Assembly (NCBI GenBank): GCA_902588925.1
Contig: CACIRB010000007.1
Coordinates: 1 to 38,701, forward strand
DNA: 38,701 nt
Source: an uncultured Pelagibacteraceae bacterium
Lineage (GTDB): Bacteria > Pseudomonadota > Alphaproteobacteria > Pelagibacterales > Pelagibacteraceae
Direction of reading: 5' to 3'
Shown piece after piece: positions 1 to 8,606 of the stretch. Every line of letters starts with the position of its first letter. Position 1 is the stretch's first letter. Under the pieces are notes generated by a model, which was not told the DNA's origin, made no database searches, and saw only the letters and a list, made by a program, of their open reading frames with translations. The position numbers were made by a program, and so were the translations under genes.

Positions 1-2
1 AT

Positions 3-71
3 TTACCCAAAGAACTTAAAAGTGAATTAAATGTTCAATATAGTAATATCTGTTACATTAAATTAAATTAA
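3..71 (+). CDS. Partial CDS, C-terminal tail of an upstream gene
   Basis: One frame stays open from the window edge to a TAA at 69-71 and reads LPKELKSELNVQYSNICYIK followed by two residues. The charged helical character looks like the end of a protein, and it would converge on the protease gene that ends at 76. The other two forward frames stop sooner. Too little is present to assign a function. Confidence 0.3.
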   Translation, partial: LPKELKSELNVQYSNICYIKLN

Positions 72-75
72 CAAA

Positions 76-900
76 TTATGTAATTTTTATAGGTGGATAG
101 TCTAAAATTACTTCATTCATCCATTCATTTAGTTGTTTAATTCTCGTATCTGATGATGGATGTGTGCTCATAAATTGTGGTGGTTCTTTACCTTTATTAA
201 ATTCTTTCATTCGTTCCCAAATTTTAACAGTTTCTCTAATATCATAACCTGATAAAGAAGAAAAAATCATACCAAGATAATCAGCTTCACTTTCTTGTTT
301 TCTATTAAATGGATTCATAATTCCTAATTGAGCTAACATTCCAACAGTATTCATTCCTGTTGTTCTGTTTATATCAGACAAAACTCCACCACTTGCTATA
401 TCTATAATACGTGCTCCAGTATTTAGTAATGCTCCTCTACTTGCTCTTTCTACAGAATGTTTAGCCACGGCATGCGCAACTTCATGACCCATCACTGCAG
501 CAAGACCATTTGTATTTTTTGTTACATCAAGCATACCTGTATAAAATGCAATTTTACCTCCCGGCATACACCATGCGTTCCTAACTTTTTTATCAATTAA
601 AATATATTCCCAATCAAAATTAGCAGTTGGATCATCTAGTTTAGCTCTATAAAAATATTCGCTAATAGAATCTTCCATTTTTTTTCCTATTTCTCTTATC
701 TCATTCAGAGTTTTAATGTCATCACTCATTTTTTCTTTTTCTTTAATTTTCTCATAAACCTGTGCAGCTTGAGCATTTAATTTTGCCTCTGGGATTAATT
801 TTAATTGTTTTCTGTCAGTAATCGGCGCACTAGTACAAGAGTGAAGAAGTAAACTTCCACAACCGCAGCCAACATATGTTAAAAATTTTCTTCTATTCAT
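76..900 (-). CDS. M48-family metalloprotease, Tat-type lipoprotein
   Basis: Probable periplasmic zinc metallopeptidase of the M48 (LoiP/YcaL/BepA-like) class that degrades misfolded envelope proteins. The zinc motif HEVAH lies at residues 139-143, the third ligand is expected at E203 in the ESEAD stretch, and the family signature STHPSSDTRI is near 245-254. The N-terminus carries a twin-arginine motif (NRRKFL, residues 2-7), a short hydrophobic stretch and a lipobox-like LHSC with Cys22. This suggests Tat export and lipid anchoring, although His before Ser-Cys is atypical. At 274 aa the length is normal for a stand-alone M48 protease without TPR repeats. It is divergent from the small ORF at 932. 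Confidence 0.9.
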   Translation of the reverse strand: MNRRKFLTYVGCGCGSLLLHSCTSAPITDRKQLKLIPEAKLNAQAAQVYEKIKEKEKMSDDIKTLNEIREIGKKMEDSISEYFYRAKLDDPTANFDWEYILIDKKVRNAWCMPGGKIAFYTGMLDVTKNTNGLAAVMGHEVAHAVAKHSVERASRGALLNTGARIIDIASGGVLSDINRTTGMNTVGMLAQLGIMNPFNRKQESEADYLGMIFSSLSGYDIRETVKIWERMKEFNKGKEPPQFMSTHPSSDTRIKQLNEWMNEVILDYPPIKIT

Positions 901-931
901 TTCTTTCTAAAATTGATAATAATTTATCATC

Positions 932-1009
932 ATGAATCTTAATAATAAAATTTTAGTTGTATTATTTATCATTGCAATAATTTTTGTTGTTTATGCTAGT
1001 TATAGTTAA
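932..1009 (+). CDS. Possible 25-aa single-helix membrane peptide
   Basis: An ATG at 932 opens a 25-codon frame reading MNLNNKILVVLFIIAIIFVV and then YASYS, stopping at TAA 1007-1009. It has a short polar N-terminus and one hydrophobic helix. It lies 8 bases upstream of the DUF502 gene on the same strand and starts 32 bases from the divergent protease gene. No clear Shine-Dalgarno is visible. In AT-rich DNA short hydrophobic ORFs arise by chance, so this is a candidate based on position and membrane character only. Confidence 0.35.
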   Translation: MNLNNKILVVLFIIAIIFVVYASYS

Positions 1010-1017
1010 ATAAAAAT

Positions 1018-1632
1018 ATGTCAAAAAAAGGCTCTAAAAAATCTTTTTCATTAACTTTAAGAAATTACTTTATTGCTGGTGTAGTTGTATTAATTCCTAT
1101 TGGTTTTACACTTTATCTAAGTAAAATTTTAATCGGAATATCATCAAATATAATACCTAAAAATATAAATCCAAACAGCTATCTTCCTTTTAATATTCCA
1201 GGAGCAGAAATTGTTGTAACTATCATATTTATTACTTTAGTTGGTGGTTTATCTTTATCATTTTTTGGTAAAAGAATTCTAAAGTTAATAGATGATCTAT
1301 TTAAAAGGATTCCTTTTTTAAGAACTGTTTATTCTGCAATCGTACAGATGACAGAAACTTTTTCTAAAAAAGATGATGGTAAAAAAAGTGTAGTCTTGAT
1401 TGAATACCCAAGGAAAGGTGTTTGGGCAGTTGGTTTTGCTACAAAAGAAAATACTGGTGAAATGGCAGAGAAAACAAATAAAAAATTAGTAAATGTTTTT
1501 GTACCCACAACACCCAATCCAACAAGTGGTTTTTTGTTAATGTTTCCAGTTGAAGATGTCATATATCTAAACATGTCCTTTGAAGAAGCTTCAAAGTTTA
1601 TAGTTTCTGCTGGAACATCTAATAAATCTTAA
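1018..1632 (+). CDS. DUF502 family membrane protein
   Basis: A 204-aa inner-membrane protein of the DUF502 family. It has a basic N-terminus, two predicted transmembrane helices (about residues 17-37 and 60-82), then the family segment with RIPFLRTVYSAIVQ near residues 97-110 and a soluble domain containing the conserved FVPTTPNPTSGFL near 160-172. No biochemical role is established for the family. Its stop overlaps the stop of recG on the other strand by 4 bases through a shared TTAA, so the two genes converge without spacer. Confidence 0.9.
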   Translation: MSKKGSKKSFSLTLRNYFIAGVVVLIPIGFTLYLSKILIGISSNIIPKNINPNSYLPFNIPGAEIVVTIIFITLVGGLSLSFFGKRILKLIDDLFKRIPFLRTVYSAIVQMTETFSKKDDGKKSVVLIEYPRKGVWAVGFATKENTGEMAEKTNKKLVNVFVPTTPNPTSGFLLMFPVEDVIYLNMSFEEASKFIVSAGTSNKS

Positions 1633-3680
1633 GCTATATCGTTAATTATATCTGCTCTATCGTACAATTTAATTAATGGTTTAAACTTACTTAAATTTTC
1701 ATTTTCAAGTTCAATTCTTTTTATTTCTTTTTCAGCTAATTCAAATAAGTCACTATTCTGAATTGGATCTGCTAATTTGAAATTTTTAACACCACTTTGT
1801 TTAAAACCCAAAATATCACCAAAACCCCTTATCTTCATATCTTCCTCAGAAATAATAAATCCATCGTTGGTCTCTTTTAAGATATTTATTCTTTTTTTAG
1901 CATTTTCGCTCAAATTTGATTTAAACATCAAAATACAAGTTGCTTCCTTCTCTCCACGACCAACTCTACCTCTTAATTGGTGGAGTTGCGATAGACCAAA
2001 CTTATTTGCATTTTCAATTATAATAACATTAGCGTTTGGAAAATCTATACCAACCTCAATGATAGTTGTTGATACCAATATTTTAAATTCTTTATTTAGA
2101 AATTTTTTTAAAATTTTATCTTTTTCAATGACATCTGTTTTTCCATGAAGAATTGAAACTTGTTTTGGGAATAATTTTTTTAAATATTCAAATTTTTGCA
2201 TTGCAGATGTATGGTCTAGTTTTTTAGATTCTTCAATTAAAGGACAAACCCAAAAAATTTGATTTCCTAAATTAATTTCTTTTTTTATAAATTTTATTAC
2301 ATCATCAATTTTGCTCTCTAATTTACTGTAAGTCTTTATCATTTTACGATTTTTAGGTTTTTCTTTAATAATTGATAAATCCATATCACCATAAATTGTC
2401 ATTGTAAGTGTTCTTGGAATAGGGGTAGCAGTCATTAATAAAACATCGCAATCATTTCCTCCTTTATCAGACAATCTCTTTCTCTGGTTAACTCCAAACT
2501 TATGTTGTTCATCAATAATTATTAATCCTAATTTTTTAAAATTAACTGTTTTTTGAAAAATAGCATGAGTGCCAAAGATTATATTAATCTTATTATTTAT
2601 TAGCTCATTGGTGATCAATTTTTTTTCCTTGTAGCTAGATTTACCAGAAATTAATTCTGTTGATATGTTTGATGGAAAAATTTTTTTTGCCAAATTATAA
2701 TGCTGTCTTGCTAGTATTTCAGTAGGGGCCATAACTGCTACTTGGAAACCAGAATTAATAGTATTAAACGCAGCTATCAATGAAACAATTGTTTTTCCAC
2801 TTCCAACATCTCCTTGTAATAGTCTGAACATTTTTGTTGAGGATGACAAATCCTCATTAATTTCGTTAATCGATTTGATTTGATCATTTGTTAGTGAAAA
2901 ATCTAATTTATTAATTAGTTGTTTTTGCTTATTTAAATTTATAATTTTATTTTTTTTCTTAACTTTCTTTATTTTTTTTCTTATTTCCGAATTAACTAGA
3001 AATGTTGCAAATATTTCATCATAAGCAAGTCTTTGATAAAAATGATCTTTGTATTTTCCTATATTCTCATGTTTGTGTAATTCTCTTATGGCATCATTCC
3101 AATTGATATTATTGAATTTATTTAGAATTTTACTCGAATGCCATTCTTCTAGGTTGGGTAACTTATCAATTATTTGTTTTATGATTTTATTATAAATTTT
3201 CTCAGATATTCCATCAGTTAATGAATATTTATTATGAACTTGTTTAATTAAGCTAGAGTCCTCAGATATATACTTAGGATTTGTAATTTGATATTTATTT
3301 TTAAAGTATCCAATTTTCCCATTTACGGTTATTTCTTTTCCCAATGGTAATATTTTTTTTATATATCCCTCATAACTATTAAAAAAGACACAATCTAACT
3401 CGCCTGTTTCATCAGAACATTTAACTCTATTTGGCAATTTTCTAATTCTTGGAAACAAATATTTGTTTGCAACAATAGTAACAGTTTGATTTTCACCGAT
3501 CTTTAAATCTTTTACTTTTGTTGATAAACTTCTATCTGTATAAGCCTTTGGAAGTTTCCAAAGTAAATCAAAAATATTATTAATATTCTTTTTCTTAAGT
3601 AAATTTGTTGTTTTTATACCAACGCCATTTAAAGCTGTTAGATCAGATAATAAATATTCATAATTAGTTTTATTATCCAT
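1629..3680 (-). CDS. recG: ATP-dependent DNA helicase RecG
   Basis: Branched-DNA helicase that reverses stalled forks and processes recombination intermediates. The 683 aa match the usual length of about 690. Visible in order: an N-terminal wedge/OB region (roughly 60-140), Walker A GDVGSGKT at 290-297, motif II DEQH at 390-393 followed by KFG as in RecG, motif III MTATPIPRT, motif V STTIIEVGIDFPNA and motif VI QLHQLRGRVGRG. All helicase motifs are intact. The gene is divergent from sdhE with a 23-base spacer, an arrangement common in alphaproteobacteria. Confidence 0.97.
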   Translation of the reverse strand: MDNKTNYEYLLSDLTALNGVGIKTTNLLKKKNINNIFDLLWKLPKAYTDRSLSTKVKDLKIGENQTVTIVANKYLFPRIRKLPNRVKCSDETGELDCVFFNSYEGYIKKILPLGKEITVNGKIGYFKNKYQITNPKYISEDSSLIKQVHNKYSLTDGISEKIYNKIIKQIIDKLPNLEEWHSSKILNKFNNINWNDAIRELHKHENIGKYKDHFYQRLAYDEIFATFLVNSEIRKKIKKVKKKNKIINLNKQKQLINKLDFSLTNDQIKSINEINEDLSSSTKMFRLLQGDVGSGKTIVSLIAAFNTINSGFQVAVMAPTEILARQHYNLAKKIFPSNISTELISGKSSYKEKKLITNELINNKINIIFGTHAIFQKTVNFKKLGLIIIDEQHKFGVNQRKRLSDKGGNDCDVLLMTATPIPRTLTMTIYGDMDLSIIKEKPKNRKMIKTYSKLESKIDDVIKFIKKEINLGNQIFWVCPLIEESKKLDHTSAMQKFEYLKKLFPKQVSILHGKTDVIEKDKILKKFLNKEFKILVSTTIIEVGIDFPNANVIIIENANKFGLSQLHQLRGRVGRGEKEATCILMFKSNLSENAKKRINILKETNDGFIISEEDMKIRGFGDILGFKQSGVKNFKLADPIQNSDLFELAEKEIKRIELENENLSKFKPLIKLYDRADIINDIA

Positions 3681-3703
3681 GATAAATTAATTATATTCTA
3701 ATA

Positions 3704-3961
3704 ATGAGCTTCAATATAGATGAATTAAAAAAAAAAATAATTTACCGTTCCAATTATCGTGGTACCAAGGAAATGGATAAGCTCTTAGGTAAATTTGTTA
3801 AAAAATATATTAATGAATTAGAGGAAGAAGATTTAATTGATCTAGATAAATTACTTAATATTGACGACACAAATTTATACAATTTCTATAATGGTTTTGA
3901 TACTGAATTTGAAATAGAAAAAAACAATATAAGCTTGTTGTTTAAAAATTTTAAATATTAA
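3704..3961 (+). CDS. sdhE: FAD assembly factor SdhE
   Basis: Small soluble protein of the SdhE/Sdh5 (DUF339) family that promotes covalent flavinylation of succinate dehydrogenase SdhA. The 85 aa fit the family, and the signature RGTKEMD is at residues 19-25, with the Arg-Gly pair needed for flavinylation in characterised members. The acidic central helices also fit the five-helix fold. It is divergent from recG. A tRNA-Ser gene on the opposite strand ends 6 bases after its stop. Confidence 0.93.
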   Translation: MSFNIDELKKKIIYRSNYRGTKEMDKLLGKFVKKYINELEEEDLIDLDKLLNIDDTNLYNFYNGFDTEFEIEKNNISLLFKNFKY

Positions 3962-3966
3962 GATGA

Positions 3967-4056
3967 TGGCGGAGAGACTGGGATTCGAACCCAGGAAAGA
4001 GTTGCCCCTTTGCCGGTTTTCAAGACCGGTGCTTTCAACCGCTCAGCCATCTCTCC
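3967..4056 (-). tRNA. tRNA-Ser (anticodon UGA)
   Basis: The reverse complement folds as a class II tRNA. It has acceptor GGAGAGA/TCTCTCC, a D arm with GAGCGGTTGAA, anticodon stem CCGGT/ACCGG with loop CTTGAAA (anticodon TGA), a long variable arm AAAG...CTTT, and T arm CTGGG TTCGAAT CCCAG. The discriminator is G and CCA is encoded (TGG at 3967-3969 on the plus strand). A possible promoter on the minus strand is TTGAAT (4088-4093) with TAAAAC (4066-4071). Confidence 0.97.
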
Positions 4057-4141
4057 GTTTGCAAGGTTTTATAATTATAATTATTTAATTCAACCATAAA
4101 ATAGTCGTAAAAAACTCATTAACAACTAATATCAACACTCA

Positions 4142-5020
4142 ATGAATAAAGAATTTAATAAAGGGCTTTTACTTGCTGGATTTGGATCTTTTTGGTGGGG
4201 TTTTTTTGGAGTTTTGTATTTTAAATATATTACCTTTATTGGTTATATTGAACTTGTAATTCACAGATGTTTATGGACAACATTGACTTTAATATTAACT
4301 ACTTTCTTTTTTTCAAAGTGGGATCTTTTTTTTAAGATAATTAAATGTAAACAAAATCTTATTTATCTATTTATTTCGGGCTTTTTGATTTTTATGAATT
4401 GGGGTGTATGGATTTACGCTATTGCCACCAACAGAATAATTGATGCAAGTTTTGGATATTTTATAATGCCAATATTAAGTGTTCTACTTGGTTATATTTT
4501 TTTTAAAGAGAAATTAAATAATAAAAGAATATTTTCAATTACGTTAGTTATTTTATCAATTTTATATTTAATTTTTGTAAGCCTAAAATCGCTTCCTTGG
4601 GTTGGTATAATTGTAGCTTTAAGTTGGGGGTTTTACAATTTAGTAAGAAAAAAAATAAATGTAGATACTGATATTGGTCTTTTAATAGAGAGTTTATTTA
4701 TATTACCAATAGCAATTATTGTATTCTATATAATTGCAGCTAACGGTTATAATGACTTCACATTATCTAATCCTTCAATGATGTTAATAATATTATTAGC
4801 AGGTCCAATGACCGTCATACCTCTATTTTTATATGTAAGAGGAGTTGAATTATGTGGGTTAGGACCAGCTGGAATGATTTTTTATATTACACCAACACTT
4901 CAATTTTTATTAGGTTTTTTTTATTACGATGAAGTTTTCTCGTTTAATAAATTGGTAAGTTTCATTATAATCTGGGTTGCTGTAATTATATATTTGAGAG
5001 ATTTATATGAAACTAATTAA
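4142..5020 (+). CDS. rarD: RarD-type EamA/DMT transporter
   Basis: A 292-aa inner-membrane protein with about ten hydrophobic helices and the two-fold EamA repeat. The N-terminal segment GSFWWGFFGVLYFKY and the C-terminal GPAGMIFYITPTLQF with FYYDE are typical of the RarD subgroup rather than generic DMT proteins. RarD was named from chloramphenicol-sensitivity work; its natural substrate is unclear, so export of a small metabolite is inference. It heads a run of nine overlapping same-strand genes and overlaps the next gene by 14 bases. Confidence 0.88.
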   Translation: MNKEFNKGLLLAGFGSFWWGFFGVLYFKYITFIGYIELVIHRCLWTTLTLILTTFFFSKWDLFFKIIKCKQNLIYLFISGFLIFMNWGVWIYAIATNRIIDASFGYFIMPILSVLLGYIFFKEKLNNKRIFSITLVILSILYLIFVSLKSLPWVGIIVALSWGFYNLVRKKINVDTDIGLLIESLFILPIAIIVFYIIAANGYNDFTLSNPSMMLIILLAGPMTVIPLFLYVRGVELCGLGPAGMIFYITPTLQFLLGFFYYDEVFSFNKLVSFIIIWVAVIIYLRDLYETN

Positions 5021-6008
5021 ACTTTTATTTTTTTTATCTCTCTTTTTTCATACAATCAGTTTAGCTGACGTAAATATTGAATTTGAAAATTGGAAAAAAA
5101 ATTTCAAAAAAGTTGCTCTTAAAAATAATATTTCAGAATCAACATTTGATCTGGTTATGTCTAATACTAGTTTTTTACCTAATGTAATTAAATATGATAG
5201 ATATCAACCCGAATTTTATGAAGATACAAAAACATATATATCAAAAAGAACCTCTGACAAAAAAGTTAAATTAGGAAAAAAATTATATATTGATAATTTA
5301 AGTTTAATTAATTCTGTTGAAAATAATTTTAATATAGAAAAAGAACTTCTTTTATCATTAATGGGGATAGAAACAAATTTTGGAACTTATGTAGGTAAAA
5401 TGGATATTCTTTCTTCTCTTGCTACATTAAGTTTTGATAAAAGACGATCAGAATTTTTCACTAAAGAGCTCATAATACTTTTAAATTTAATAGAAAATAA
5501 AAAAATTAATTACAAAACATTATACGGTTCATGGGCTGGTGCTTTTGGTTATTTCCAATTCATGCCCTCCACAATGAAAAATTATGCTATCGATTATGAT
5601 AAAAATGGTACTATAAACTTAAAAGGCAATCCTGATGCGTATGGTTCGGCAAGTAATTATTTAAAAAAAATCGGTTGGAAATCTAATGGACCATGTTTTT
5701 ATAGAGTTGATTTAAACAACGAAATTCCGAAAAAATATTTAAATATTTCTGCAAAAAAATTACATGACAAAAAACAATTAAAGTTTTTTAGAAAATATAT
5801 TCAGAATAATTCAATTATTCCAAAAAATTATGATGATTTAGAGGTTGCAATAATAACACCGGATAAAGATATAATTCCTGACGCTGAAACATTAAATCCT
5901 GCTTATGTAGTGTTTGATAATTATGAAATAATTTTACAATGGAATCGCTCATTGAGATTTGCTTTAGCTGTTTGTACATTAAAGGATAAATTTAAAAATG
6001 AACTTTAA
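5007..6008 (+). CDS. Lytic murein transglycosylase, MltB family
   Basis: Periplasmic enzyme that cleaves the MurNAc-GlcNAc bond of peptidoglycan with formation of 1,6-anhydroMurNAc. A signal peptide spans about residues 1-20. The catalytic Glu is E122 in GIETNFGTYVG, and the family motif GSWAGAFGYFQFMPST follows near residue 174, then the DPDAYGSASNYL-like region (here NPDAYGSASNYL). At 333 aa it has the catalytic domain and no added C-terminal peptidoglycan-binding domain. It neighbours an RlpA/SPOR-like lipoprotein and a D,D-carboxypeptidase, a cell-wall trio often found together in alphaproteobacteria. Confidence 0.92.
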   Translation: MKLIKLLFFLSLFFHTISLADVNIEFENWKKNFKKVALKNNISESTFDLVMSNTSFLPNVIKYDRYQPEFYEDTKTYISKRTSDKKVKLGKKLYIDNLSLINSVENNFNIEKELLLSLMGIETNFGTYVGKMDILSSLATLSFDKRRSEFFTKELIILLNLIENKKINYKTLYGSWAGAFGYFQFMPSTMKNYAIDYDKNGTINLKGNPDAYGSASNYLKKIGWKSNGPCFYRVDLNNEIPKKYLNISAKKLHDKKQLKFFRKYIQNNSIIPKNYDDLEVAIITPDKDIIPDAETLNPAYVVFDNYEIILQWNRSLRFALAVCTLKDKFKNEL

Positions 6009-6855
6009 AATAATATTAATATTATTTTTATCAGTTACCTTCGTTGCTTGTAAACAACTTGAAGAACCTCAAAAAAAAATAATCAAAAAAGAACCTGACA
6101 TAATTTCAAAACCCAACTTAAACAAAGAGGGTGTAACCTCTAAACCCAAAGATGAAATCGAAGAGGATAATTCAAAATATATTTTCAATAGAGAGTATAC
6201 CAATCAAGGTTTTGCTTTAATTTATAATGAAAATTTATTTAATGAAAACAAAATATCAAAAAAAATAGATAACAGAGGACTATATATATTTCATACAAAA
6301 ATTAAAAAAAACTCTTTTGTAAAAATCAAAAACCCTGCAAATACAAAAACTGTGATTGCTGAAGTTATATCTAATAAAGCATTTTTTTCCAATTTTTATA
6401 ATTCAGTGATTACTAAAAGAATCGTTGATGAATTGTTACTTGATGAAAATGAACCTTATATTGAATTATCTTTAGTTTCTAATGAATCAACTTTTGTAGC
6501 AAAAAAAGCAAAAACATTTGATGAAGAAAAAAATGTTGCTCAAAAAGCTCCTGTAGATGGAATAACTATAGATAATTTAGGAACTGAAGAGAAAAAAGAA
6601 TTACCCAAAACCACCCAAAATAATTTTCTTTATTCAATTAAAATTGCAGACTTCTATTACAAAGACTCAGCAGAAAATATGATTCAAAGAATTAAAGATG
6701 AAACAGACATAAAAAACCCAATAATAAAAAAATTATCCCAAACAAAATATAGGGTATTATTAGGTCCATTTAATGATATAAAAAAAATTCAGGAAACATT
6801 TGACGAAATTGAAAAACTAAACTTTGAAAACCTAAAAATTATTAAAGATGTATAA
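5998..6855 (+). CDS. RlpA-like lipoprotein with C-terminal SPOR domain
   Basis: A 285-aa protein with a lipoprotein signal (VAC, lipid Cys18), a Lys/Glu-rich linker, a divergent double-psi beta-barrel-like region (about 60-160, TNQGFALIYNENLF ... VKIKNPANTKTVIAEV) and a SPOR domain (about 208-285, FLYSIKIADFYYKDSAENMI ... YRVLLGPFNDIKKI). SPOR domains bind denuded septal glycan. Position between mltB and dacA supports the RlpA assignment. The usual RlpA ASWYG and TASGE motifs are not recognisable, so transglycosylase activity is doubtful. It overlaps both neighbours (11 and 8 bases). Confidence 0.75.
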   Translation: MNFKIILILFLSVTFVACKQLEEPQKKIIKKEPDIISKPNLNKEGVTSKPKDEIEEDNSKYIFNREYTNQGFALIYNENLFNENKISKKIDNRGLYIFHTKIKKNSFVKIKNPANTKTVIAEVISNKAFFSNFYNSVITKRIVDELLLDENEPYIELSLVSNESTFVAKKAKTFDEEKNVAQKAPVDGITIDNLGTEEKKELPKTTQNNFLYSIKIADFYYKDSAENMIQRIKDETDIKNPIIKKLSQTKYRVLLGPFNDIKKIQETFDEIEKLNFENLKIIKDV

Positions 6856-7999
6856 AAAATTAAATTTAATTATTTTAATATTCATATTTTTTGCAACTAA
6901 ATCATTTGCAAATTTTGATGTAAAAGCAAAAACTGCAATAATTCAAGATTATCATTCTGGAGAAATTCTTTTTGAAAAAGAGGCAGACTTATCAATTTAT
7001 CCTGCGTCTATGACAAAAATCATGACTTCTATTATTGCTTTTGACTTAATTAAGTCAGGGGATTTAAGCATGGATGAAAAATTTATTATTTCAGAAAGAG
7101 CATGGAGGTTATCTACATCAGGATACTCTTCTATGTTTATAATGGTTGGAGATGAGGTTTCGGTTGAAAATTTACTTAAAGGTATAATTATAGCATCCGG
7201 TAATGATGCTTGTGTTGCTCTAGCCGAAGGTATAGCTGGAACAGAGGAAGAATTTTCTATTTTAATGACGGCAAAAGCTAAAGAGTTAGGTATGGATAAT
7301 ACAATCTTTTCTAATTCTTCTGGAATTAATCATCCTGATAATCGTTCAACAGTAAGAGACATAATGATTATGTCTAGATATTTAATTAAAGAACATCCAG
7401 AATTTTATAAAATGTTTGCAGAAAAAGAGTTTACTTGGGATAGAACAGGAGGTGATCCAATTACACAAGGTAATAGAAATCCACTCTTATACAAAAATTT
7501 AGGAGCAGATGGAATTAAAACTGGATATCTTGCTTTAGAAAAATATTCATTAGCATCATCAATAGATAGAAATGGAAGAAGATTAATTGCCGTTGGTAGT
7601 GGTTTTAAATCAAAAAATTCAAGATCTAAAGAAAGTACCAAAATGTTAACATATGCACTTACAAATTTTGATTTAGTAAAAATAACTGAAGCAAATAAAC
7701 CTTTTCAAAAAATAGACGTTTGGTTAGGAAAAGAAAGCACAGTTGATGTTTATACAAATGAGGATATTTACAAGACAATAAAAAAAGCGAAGAAAAAATT
7801 GTTAAAAGTCTCTGTAAACTATGATGGTCCTGTAGAAGCACCAATAAATAAAGATCAAAAAGTTGCAACATTAAAAGTGGTTTATGACCAAGAATTAGTA
7901 GGTGAATATGATTTGCTTGCCTCAAAAGAAATTAAAAAAGTAAATTTCTTTTCTAGATTGTTTAAATCCTTAAACTACCTAATTTGGGGTGATGTCTAA
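6848..7999 (+). CDS. dacA: D-alanyl-D-alanine carboxypeptidase (PBP5/6 type)
   Basis: Serine penicillin-binding protein that removes the terminal D-Ala from pentapeptide stems. All three active-site motifs are present: SMTK at 54-57, SGN at 117-119 and KTG at 224-226. A signal peptide occupies about residues 1-21. A beta-rich C-terminal domain follows (about 275-365), and the last residues around FFSRLFKSLNYLIWG could form the membrane-anchoring amphipathic helix. The 383 aa are typical. It is translated from within the end of the RlpA-like gene and overlaps tmk. Confidence 0.95.
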   Translation: MYKKLNLIILIFIFFATKSFANFDVKAKTAIIQDYHSGEILFEKEADLSIYPASMTKIMTSIIAFDLIKSGDLSMDEKFIISERAWRLSTSGYSSMFIMVGDEVSVENLLKGIIIASGNDACVALAEGIAGTEEEFSILMTAKAKELGMDNTIFSNSSGINHPDNRSTVRDIMIMSRYLIKEHPEFYKMFAEKEFTWDRTGGDPITQGNRNPLLYKNLGADGIKTGYLALEKYSLASSIDRNGRRLIAVGSGFKSKNSRSKESTKMLTYALTNFDLVKITEANKPFQKIDVWLGKESTVDVYTNEDIYKTIKKAKKKLLKVSVNYDGPVEAPINKDQKVATLKVVYDQELVGEYDLLASKEIKKVNFFSRLFKSLNYLIWGDV

Positions 8000-8606
8000 A
8001 AAACCCATAATTGTCTTTGAAGGTATTGAGGGTAGTGGCAAAAGTCACCACATTAAAGTTGTATCAAAATTTTTAGATAAAAATAAAATCAAATATATAA
8101 AAATAAGAGAACCTGGTGGTAGTTTAAACTCAGAAAAAATTAGAAAATTAATTTTAAATAAAAAATCTAATTTTAATGTAAAAACTGATTTACTTTTATA
8201 CTTAGCTGCCAGAAGTGAAAATATTAATCTTATAAAAAAATCTTATAAAAAAAAAATTATATTAATTGATAGATTCACAGATTCAACAATTGCTTATCAG
8301 CACTTTGGGATGGGTGCTGATATTAAAATTATAAATACATTAAATAAATATTTATTAAAAAATATAAAAGTTGGTTTTACATTTCTTAATGTTGTTAATA
8401 AAAAAAATCTTTTTTTAAGATTAAAAAAGCGTAAATCATTAAATAGATATGATCAATTTAATGCTAGTTTTTACAACAAAGTTCAAAATGGTTTTTTAAA
8501 ATTATCTAAATCTAACAAAAAATCATACAAAATAATTGATTCAAATTTAGATATTAAAAAAAATGAAGATTTAATATTAAATCAACTCAAAAAATTAATT
8601 AAATGA
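7992..8606 (+). CDS. tmk: Thymidylate kinase
   Basis: Phosphorylates dTMP to dTDP for DNA synthesis. The P-loop GIEGSGKSHH is near residues 12-20, the DR(Y/F) motif appears as IDRFTDSTIAYQ, and REPGG lies between them. About 204 aa matches the family. I take the ATG at 7992, inside the dacA stop region; a GTG at 7989 adds one residue in frame. Next to holB, as in many alphaproteobacteria. Lys replaces several conserved small residues in the lid region, which reflects the AT-rich genome rather than decay. Confidence 0.94.
   Translation: MSKKPIIVFEGIEGSGKSHHIKVVSKFLDKNKIKYIKIREPGGSLNSEKIRKLILNKKSNFNVKTDLLLYLAARSENINLIKKSYKKKIILIDRFTDSTIAYQHFGMGADIKIINTLNKYLLKNIKVGFTFLNVVNKKNLFLRLKKRKSLNRYDQFNASFYNKVQNGFLKLSKSNKKSYKIIDSNLDIKKNEDLILNQLKKLIK

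Noticed and set aside
1777..2148. 123-codon ORF on the plus strand inside recG
   Set aside because: It lies fully antisense to conserved RecG helicase motifs, so it is a shadow frame.
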